Below, piece after piece: positions 9,114 to 13,076 of a DNA stretch of 13,076 nucleotides. The stretch's first letter is position 1. Each line of letters begins with the position of its first letter. The position numbers were made by a program, and so were the translations under genes. The notes under the pieces are model-generated. The model had not been told where the DNA came from. It was given only the letters and a program-made list of their open reading frames with translations, and did not search any database. This DNA comes from JAAYAY01 sp964429355. Its GTDB lineage: Bacteria > Planctomycetota > Planctomycetia > Pirellulales > Thermoguttaceae. Location of the stretch: assembly GCA_964429355.1 (NCBI GenBank), contig CAYSCH010000276.1:1-13076 (forward strand), in the 5' to 3' direction.

Positions 9114-9153
9114 TGTATATCGAGACAAAGCACAATTCCAGTGTCGTACGACA
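9114..9153 (-). promoter_or_regulatory. Possible operon promoter with palindromic operator
   Basis: In the 207-bp gap upstream of the GH36 gene lies the perfect 12-bp palindrome TGTCGTACGACA (9142-9153). Reading the minus strand, a -10-like TATACA follows at 9119-9114, with no good -35 at the right distance. A start near 9107 would place the palindrome centre about 40 bases upstream, where an activator or a promoter-blocking repressor could bind. The TGT...ACA outline resembles GntR-type operators, but no regulator gene is in the window. One such palindrome is expected by chance every few kilobases, so this is tentative. Confidence 0.3.
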
Positions 9154-9251
9154 TGCCGGCCCCGTCATGGAACCTGCGACGGAGGACTCTATCAGCTTTG
9201 TGGCCGCGTGCGCAGGGTGCTGGATCCGGCTCGATCCCCGGACGTCTTCCT

Positions 9252-10583
9252 CTAGTCGGCAAAGACGACCTCTTCTTGCCTGGTCAATCGGCCGTATCGG
9301 TTTTCACCGATCAGCCACACGTGTACGAGGCCTGGATCTTGAATCAGGCCGGCGGGCACCGTCACTTTTCGGCTGCGGCGGTCTTCCTCGGTAAGCCACG
9401 CGTTGTAGCGGCCGTAAGGGGGCTTCGAGTTCATGAGCTGCACGGTAATGACGCTCACGTTGCTGGCGGAAAAATCGATTTCCCACGGTTTGTCCCGCGT
9501 TGGCGTCTCCGCGGGAAGGCGCAGATCGAGATCGCACACGGAAAACTCGCACGCCTGACTCCGGGAACCGTCGTTCATGACGCATTGCGCCGTATAGTCG
9601 CCGCAGTCGGAAAACAAGCGTTCGATCACGCCCCTGCCCCGCAAAGCGATCTCCTCGACAACCGTATCGCCGCGTCTGACGACGAGGGCCTGGACGCCTT
9701 GGGAGTCCCTGTCCATGACATGGAACTTCACGGCCTGGTCCTTGAAGTAGGGCACCCAGTCTCCGCGGTCGAGCAGCAAAACACGGTTGATGGCAGGCGT
9801 CGCGGAATCCTCCCGGTAATTCGGAAACAAGAACGATTCCGCCTTGTTGTGCTCGCGCCAGGCATCGAAGTCGGTGATCCGATACAGTCTTCTGCCTAGG
9901 GACGATATATGGGAATCGAAGTCCGACGCCTTGCGCATCATGTCTCGCGTGGTTGGCGGCCAACTATCCTCGACACGGACGGCCGTCACACGATTTCCGC
10001 TTCTTTCCACCTCCGTCACGATTTCCACGTGAGAGCCCCCATCGACTTTCGCAGGCGGCGTATAGATGATATCGCCCGTTCTGGCAGCCTGAGCCGATTG
10101 CGGCTCGACGAGAACGACGCCGTTGCGGAACTCCGGGCCGTGATGCGAGCTCCGGTAAGGAAGAGCGCACTGCAAGGCATAGCTCGTCAGCGACGAGCAG
10201 ACCTCTCCGTAGTAGGTCGCGGCGTTGGAGACCTTGCCGGAAAGGTTCTCCGTGTATAGCACGCTTCGGGGGTTCTCCACGGCGGCCAAAAACGTCTTCA
10301 GATAAATATCAAAGCCGATGCACCGCCCCACCGACTTGACACTCGAGTACGGCACGCCGGTGTACTCGGTCCCTTCCTTGAAAGAACCACCACGACGGTT
10401 CGGCATTCCGCCGGCAACTGGGGTCCATTTCACTCCCGACAGGATGCGAGCGTATTGGACCGCCTCTTCCTGCCAGGCGCGCGGTTCTTCTTTCGCTTCC
10501 GCAGCGAAAGAAGAACCGTGAAGGCAAACGGCAGTCGCCAGCAAACCGAGTATCGCAAGAAGACACCACTTTGGTTTCGCCAT
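9252..10583 (-). CDS. Secreted papain-fold-like (NlpC/P60- or CHAP-like) putative hydrolase
   Basis: This encodes 443 residues, starting at ATG 10583 with GGGGAG five bases upstream. A signal peptide (hydrophobic 7-20, cleavage likely after SSFAA, 24-28) precedes the mature protein. I do not recognise a named family. The arrangement suggests a thiol hydrolase: Cys129 at the start of a helix in YYGEVCSSLTSYAL (124-137), then GDIIYTP (170-176), SHVEIVTEV (184-192) with His185, and VRVEDSW (202-208) with Glu205 or Asp206 as the third residue. This order of Cys, GD-[IL], His-V and acidic residue is that of NlpC/P60 and CHAP domains, which cleave peptidoglycan peptides or amides. Residues about 265-443 look like two beta-sandwich domains. 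It lies 207 bp upstream of the GH36 gene and may share regulation with it. A non-catalytic or amidase role is equally open. Confidence 0.8.
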   Translation of the reverse strand: MAKPKWCLLAILGLLATAVCLHGSSFAAEAKEEPRAWQEEAVQYARILSGVKWTPVAGGMPNRRGGSFKEGTEYTGVPYSSVKSVGRCIGFDIYLKTFLAAVENPRSVLYTENLSGKVSNAATYYGEVCSSLTSYALQCALPYRSSHHGPEFRNGVVLVEPQSAQAARTGDIIYTPPAKVDGGSHVEIVTEVERSGNRVTAVRVEDSWPPTTRDMMRKASDFDSHISSLGRRLYRITDFDAWREHNKAESFLFPNYREDSATPAINRVLLLDRGDWVPYFKDQAVKFHVMDRDSQGVQALVVRRGDTVVEEIALRGRGVIERLFSDCGDYTAQCVMNDGSRSQACEFSVCDLDLRLPAETPTRDKPWEIDFSASNVSVITVQLMNSKPPYGRYNAWLTEEDRRSRKVTVPAGLIQDPGLVHVWLIGENRYGRLTRQEEVVFAD

Positions 10584-10640
10584 TGACTCCCCTTTCGTCT
10601 GTTTCACGAGCATCTGGATCATCTGTCTGCACCGGCATCA

Positions 10641-10769
10641 TCAGGGCGCGGCGTGCATCTCCTGAAAATGGCGGTCAACGGCCGTACTCAGGTGGCTGGC
10701 GGCCGAGGCGGTAAAGGGCGTGGTTGCCGATTCGTAGCCGCCGGCCAGGTATTCCTGCTCGCTGGGCAG
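10641..10769 (-). pseudogene. 3' remnant of a neutral-ceramidase-like gene (42 codons)
   Basis: On the minus strand 42 sense codons with GC-rich third positions end in TGA at 10643-10641. They read LPSEQEYLAGGYES, then a helix-like tail that includes HLSTAVDRHFQEMHAAP at the C-terminus. The first part resembles the [G]YLPs..EY..GGYE segment near the end of the catalytic domain of neutral/alkaline ceramidase-like proteins, which are common in Planctomycetota. An in-frame TAG (10772-10770) immediately precedes it and no start codon or Shine-Dalgarno exists, so it is a broken gene end. AATGGC just upstream could encode the expected Asn-Gly out of frame, which suggests a small insertion at the break. 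The remnant ends 57 bp before the hydrolase gene on the same strand, as if the lost gene once headed that operon. The family call is from memory of the motif and tentative. Confidence 0.4.
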
Positions 10770-10774
10770 CTAGC

Positions 10775-10784
10775 AGGCCATTTA
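10775..10784. repeat. Half copy of the MITE-like terminal repeat
   Basis: AGGCCATTTA here is identical to the outer ten bases at 11141-11150 and inverted relative to 10979-10988. Just left of it, GC-AGGCC compares with GCAAGGCC in the intact arm (one base missing), after which similarity stops. It lies 3-14 bases from the point where the ceramidase-like frame breaks, which suggests the breakpoint is linked to the repeat. The orientation is that of a right-hand end. Confidence 0.4.
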
Positions 10785-10977
10785 ACCCTATGGGCCGACC
10801 GGGGCTGCGCCGGCTCACTCCTCCCATTCTGTCGGTGCCGAAGCGGCTTCGCAAGTACGCCGTGGACAGTTCCGTTGCTCCGCCCGGCTGTCCTTGTCAA
10901 TCACCCCCTTGCCGAATGGAAAGAGCTCCGCGGGCATTGGCTATCGGCGAGGCGGCTTGGTAACATAGGTCGCGAGG

Positions 10978-11151
10978 CTAAATGGCCTTGCGTGATTCCC
11001 TGAGAAATAGTTGTTATGAAGATAGCCGCGTGGGCTTGCCCCGCGCTCGGGTTGCCTTCGTGTTTTGCCCGCCAGTCCTGTCACTCCCGGCCCATCGAGT
11101 TCCTGATTGCCTTGACGCAATTCCCTCTGGGAATCACGCAAGGCCATTTAG
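10978..11151. mobile_element. MITE-like element, 174 bp, with perfect 23-bp inverted repeats
   Basis: The left arm (10978-11000) and right arm (11129-11151) are exact reverse complements over 23 bases; the shared core is AATGGCCTTGCGTGATTCCC. The 128-bp interior has no coding potential that I trust. This is the outline of a miniature inverted-repeat transposable element that would need a transposase in trans. If the ends are read one base in, both are flanked by TA (left TA-AATGG, right CCATT-TA), as for IS630/Tc1-mariner-type elements, but this is only a dinucleotide. A transcribed palindrome or a protein-binding repeat is the alternative. Confidence 0.5.
11109..11144. repeat. Nested imperfect hairpin inside the right arm
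   Basis: The bases at 11109-11125 (GCCTTGACGCAATTCCC) fold onto 11129-11144 (GGGAATCACGCAAGGC) around a TCT loop. There are 14 pairs, one bulged A and a two-base mismatch. The same right-hand bases can instead pair with the far left arm at 10978-11000, so two folds exclude each other. There is no T-run after it on the plus strand, so it is not a standard terminator. Confidence 0.5.
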
Positions 11152-11181
11152 ACAACACAACTACCACGGGGAGAAGTACCG

Positions 11182-11349
11182 ATGGCTGAGACGAATTTCA
11201 GCCAGCAACGGCTCGTGTCGCTCGATGCCATGCGAGGCTTCGTGATGTTCCTCCTTTTGGGCGGCGGAGAGATCGGCCACGCGGGATTCTTGAGCGCGCT
11301 GTTTGCCGCCATTGATCATCCAGAAGGAACCGGCGAGGCCATAAGTTGA
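11182..11349 (+). pseudogene. Truncated 5' end of an HGSNAT-like (DUF5009-type) membrane acyltransferase gene
   Basis: A 55-codon frame starts at ATG 11182 behind GGGGAG (11168-11173) and ends at TGA 11347-11349. Its product begins MAETNFSQQRLVSLDAMRGF and continues VMFLLLGGGEIGHAGFLSAL (21-40) into the first hydrophobic helix. RLVSLDAxRGF followed by a hydrophobic run is the start of heparan-alpha-glucosaminide N-acetyltransferase-like proteins, polytopic enzymes of about 350-450 residues that pass acetyl groups across the membrane to a sugar. Here the family resemblance stops near residue 47 (AAIDHP), the tail EGTGEAIS looks unrelated, and the WDLIQP-like and later helices are absent downstream. 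It is therefore a gene whose 3' part was deleted while its start signals stayed intact. A genuine single-helix small protein is a less likely reading. Confidence 0.65.
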
Positions 11350-11375
11350 TCGGGCTCCCTGCGCGCGACTACAAT
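11346..11375 (+). promoter_or_regulatory. Candidate sigma70-type promoter for the second Asp-box protein
   Basis: TTGATC (11346-11351), 18 bases, then TACAAT (11370-11375) matches a housekeeping promoter at four and five of six positions. Transcription would start near 11382 and give a leader of about 70 bases before ATG 11451. The -35 box overlaps the stop codon of the truncated acyltransferase fragment, so it may have been formed or exposed by the deletion. Confidence 0.4.
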
Positions 11376-11450
11376 AGGCAGCGCCGGTCCGTCCGGCACC
11401 GCCTGCGTGACCCACCACCCGCTTCAACGACTCAACCGGAGGTAAGTCCT

Positions 11451-12731
11451 ATGAAGTTCTTCTTCTCCCGCCATCTCGTTTCGGTCGCGCTGACCGTTTT
11501 ATTTGGAATGCTGCTTTGCACGGCCCGCGGCGAAGAGGCGAAGTCGCTTGAGGACTTCCCATCGACGCCTCACTTCTGGTATCGACCGCAGCCCCCCGGG
11601 CCGTATATCGACTGCCAGCGCAACAATAAGGCCTTTGGCTACCTCGAAGGCAAGATCCTCCTCTCGGAGGACAACGCCCGCACTTGGCCGCACAGCACTG
11701 CCTTTCCCGACGCCAAGAAGATCACGTTCAGCCACATTCTGAAAAACGGAAACGTCCTCTTCGCCACCGGGGCAACCCTGTATCTGAGCACCGACAACCT
11801 CCAGTCCTACAAGCCGATCACCGTGAAGGACGCAAAGGGCCGCGACTATCTGCCGCACACGCCGAAGGATCCCGAGAACCCGGGATGGTACTTCCACACG
11901 CTGCCGGGCATCATCTCTTGGGACATCGGCGGAAAAGAGATCCTGGTTTGGGGCAACTACTGCAACGTGATCGGCGGCGCGACGCCCGTCAATATCTACT
12001 ATTCCACCGACAACGGGCAAACCGTCAAGCTCGCCTACACGTTTGGCCGGAACCCCAACTTCAGCGATGATGGCTCGGGCGGCGGCGGGAAAGGGGGCAA
12101 CCTGTTGGGCGATCCCGACAACCCGATCATCGCTCGGCATCTCCACGGCGTCTCCTACAACCTGGCGGAGAACGCGTTCTATGCCTCCACCGGCGACGGC
12201 GATCGTCCGGAGGGCAAGGAGTGCCATTGGCTCCGCGGAACCTACGACGCCGTGAACGACCAATGGCAATGGAAGGTGATCGTCACCGCCAGCCTCAACA
12301 CTCGCTACAAGTGCGGCGGAATCAGCTTCGTCGACGGCAAGTGCTACTGGATCAGCGACGCGAACGGCCCAGAGCCCTACGACCGCGGCATCTTCTGCTG
12401 CGATCCGGCCGACATCCCGAATCCGGAAAAGCACACGATGTTGTTCAATCCGGGCGTGGAGTCGGGCAACATGATCATCCAGGACGGTGTGATGCTGGCC
12501 ACCCACTGCGCGCCAGCCTCCCCCATGAAGAACGGAATCATCGTTTCCACCGACATGGGCAAGACCTGGGCCCAGTACGACCTGGCGGAATTCGGTCCCA
12601 GATCGGGGACCCGCTTGCACGAGAAGAACAGCGAAGGGTGGTTCCGCCTCGACCTGCGGACCGGCTGGGTAACGCAGGCCGACGTCATGTTCATCAAGCC
12701 CAAGCCGGCAGTCGCGGCCACAGGCAACTGA
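11451..12731 (+). CDS. Secreted divergent sialidase-like (Asp-box) propeller protein
   Basis: This encodes 426 residues from ATG 11451, with GGAGG (11438-11442) eight bases upstream. An open frame reaches 35 codons further but crosses the promoter and lacks a Shine-Dalgarno. A signal peptide (1-27, hydrophobic VSVALTVLFGMLLCTA) is followed by a propeller with one good Asp-box near the end, STDMGKTW (366-373), and weaker ones: SEDNARTW (72-79), STDNLQSY (113-120) and STDNGQTV (185-192). A glycine loop SDDGSGGGGKGG (205-216) and HLHGVSYN (230-237) are distinctive. It is not a close relative of the propeller protein at 6917-5340, and the usual sialidase arginine motifs are not obvious, so a carbohydrate-binding or other glycosidase role is as likely as sialidase. 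It is transcribed divergently from the operon, and a hairpin separates it from the next gene. Confidence 0.75.
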   Translation: MKFFFSRHLVSVALTVLFGMLLCTARGEEAKSLEDFPSTPHFWYRPQPPGPYIDCQRNNKAFGYLEGKILLSEDNARTWPHSTAFPDAKKITFSHILKNGNVLFATGATLYLSTDNLQSYKPITVKDAKGRDYLPHTPKDPENPGWYFHTLPGIISWDIGGKEILVWGNYCNVIGGATPVNIYYSTDNGQTVKLAYTFGRNPNFSDDGSGGGGKGGNLLGDPDNPIIARHLHGVSYNLAENAFYASTGDGDRPEGKECHWLRGTYDAVNDQWQWKVIVTASLNTRYKCGGISFVDGKCYWISDANGPEPYDRGIFCCDPADIPNPEKHTMLFNPGVESGNMIIQDGVMLATHCAPASPMKNGIIVSTDMGKTWAQYDLAEFGPRSGTRLHEKNSEGWFRLDLRTGWVTQADVMFIKPKPAVAATGN

Positions 12732-12792
12732 TCGTTTCACCACCAGACCCCAAGCCGCAAACCGGCTTACCGAGGCCGCCGACCTGTTGATC

Positions 12793-12833
12793 GCTGGCCA
12801 CGACGCACCTCGCCGTTGTGGCCAGCAAGGGAG
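12793..12833 (+). promoter_or_regulatory. Stem-loop abutting the Shine-Dalgarno of the last gene
   Basis: GCTGGCCACGACG (12793-12805) and CGTTGTGGCCAGC (12814-12826) form a 13-pair stem with a single G-U pair and an eight-base loop. AAGGGAG (12827-12833), the Shine-Dalgarno of the GTG start at 12840, begins directly at the foot of the stem. There is no T-run, so a simple intrinsic terminator is unlikely. It could protect the 3' end of the upstream message, set the relative level of the two genes, or affect ribosome access. Confidence 0.55.
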
Positions 12834-12839
12834 ATACCC

Positions 12840-13076
12840 GTGAAAACGCCTTTACAGCGTCTGTTTTCCGTGCTTGTGTTCTCCTCGCTGTTTACGGCGG
12901 GGGCTTCCGTTTTCTCCGCGGAGCCGGATTCCTTTGTCTTTGAAACGGAACACCTGAAATACGTCCTTGGCAGCGACGGTACGGTACGGGGATTTATCGA
13001 TAAGCGGGACGGCCGCAACTGCCTGAAAGAGAATCAAACCCACCATTTCTGCGTCCTTCAGAAGATGGCCGGTCGA
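12840..13076 (+). CDS. Secreted protein of unknown family, 3' end beyond the window
   Basis: The frame opens with GTG at 12840, six bases after AAGGGAG, and stays open for 79 codons to the window end. The first 24 residues form a signal peptide: basic KTPLQR, then hydrophobic LFSVLVFSSLFTAGASVFSA, with cleavage likely before EPDSF. The mature start, FVFETEHLKYVLGSDGTV followed by GFIDKRDGRN, has the pattern of an N-terminal beta-sandwich (sequence-end strand, turn, strand, DK..GR) seen in many large secreted glycan-active proteins of PVC bacteria. The available part does not allow a family name. It lies 108 bp after the divergent Asp-box gene on the same strand, and may be co-transcribed with it through the intervening hairpin. 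Confidence 0.7.
   Translation, partial: MKTPLQRLFSVLVFSSLFTAGASVFSAEPDSFVFETEHLKYVLGSDGTVRGFIDKRDGRNCLKENQTHHFCVLQKMAGR

Larger units (their letters stand above)
10584..11181. other. Divergent intergenic scar region
   Basis: This stretch of 598 bp between the minus-strand hydrolase gene and the plus-strand acyltransferase fragment contains no intact gene. It holds, in order, a 3' gene remnant (10641-10769), a 10-bp half copy of a repeat end (10775-10784), 193 bp in which I recognise nothing (10785-10977; a small CGAAG-CGG-CTTCG stem and one open frame without a start signal), and a 174-bp inverted-repeat element (10978-11151). No convincing promoter for either flanking gene could be picked out. 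Confidence 0.55.

Noticed and set aside
9045..9128. Upstream TTG start for the GH36 gene
   Set aside because: It would put 28 non-hydrophobic residues before the export signal and remove the spacing to the possible -10 box. ATG 9044 has its own AAAGG.
9120..9142. Sigma54-like TGG...TTG match on the minus strand upstream of the GH36 gene
   Set aside because: The required GC of the -12 element is missing at the fixed distance (TG instead), so the match is not convincing.
7395..9899. Open frame of 834 codons on the plus strand
   Set aside because: It lies antisense to the GH36 gene and the hydrolase gene and crosses their intergenic gap. The product has no recognisable motif, and long mirror frames are common in high-GC coding DNA.
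10653..11003. Open frame of 116 codons on the plus strand in the scar region
   Set aside because: It overlaps the ceramidase-like remnant antisense and ends inside the left repeat arm. The product shows no hydrophobic core or motif, and no ribosome site precedes it.
11499..12743. Open frame of 414 codons on the minus strand
   Set aside because: It is an exact shadow of the divergent Asp-box gene, which has the signal peptide, Shine-Dalgarno and Asp-boxes.

Overview
This window is high-GC DNA from a bacterium that looks like a Planctomycetota member or a close relative in the PVC group. That assignment is an inference. It rests on clustered secreted glycan-active enzymes without an obvious SusC/SusD pair, Asp-box propeller proteins with N-terminal signal peptides, a GH109-type Gfo/Idh/MocA protein, and a fragment of an HGSNAT-like membrane acyltransferase. 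No rRNA, tRNA, CRISPR array, complete insertion sequence, transporter or regulator gene is visible.

Layout. (1) Positions 2-1213 (+): most of a GH109-type NAD-dependent glycosidase, cut by the window start. It converges on (2) a minus-strand block read from about 10.6 kb down to 1.4 kb. In transcription order this holds a secreted papain-fold-like putative hydrolase (10583-9252), a 207-bp gap with a 12-bp palindrome and a possible -10 box, then four tightly packed genes: GH36 alpha-galactosidase-like (9044-6945), five-Asp-box sialidase-like protein (6917-5340), GH106/rhamnosidase-like protein (5308-2792) and a CE7-type acetyl esterase with an extra N-terminal domain (2757-1408). The gaps between these four are only 27-34 bp, so they are probably one operon. 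All start with an export-type signal. (3) Positions about 10.6-11.4 kb are a rearrangement scar: a 42-codon 3' remnant of a ceramidase-like gene (-), a half copy of an inverted-repeat end, a 174-bp MITE-like element with perfect 23-bp inverted repeats, and the first 55 codons of an HGSNAT-like acyltransferase gene (+). (4) Positions 11451-12731 (+): a second secreted, more divergent Asp-box propeller protein. (5) Positions 12793-12833: a strong stem-loop abutting the Shine-Dalgarno of a GTG-started secreted protein that runs off the window end.

How the genes may work together. The minus-strand operon would export enzymes that remove terminal alpha-galactosyl, sialyl-like (or another sugar recognised by an Asp-box propeller) and alpha-rhamnosyl residues, plus acetyl esters, from a decorated heteroglycan. 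The GH109-type gene would add alpha-GalNAc removal. The combination does not match one well-known polysaccharide from sequence alone. Candidates are acetylated rhamnose-containing pectin-like or algal glycans, bacterial exopolysaccharide, or mucin/glycolipid-like glycans. Substrate assignment is inference.

Start codons were set by Shine-Dalgarno position and signal peptides. Several of the longest possible reading frames begin upstream at weaker sites.
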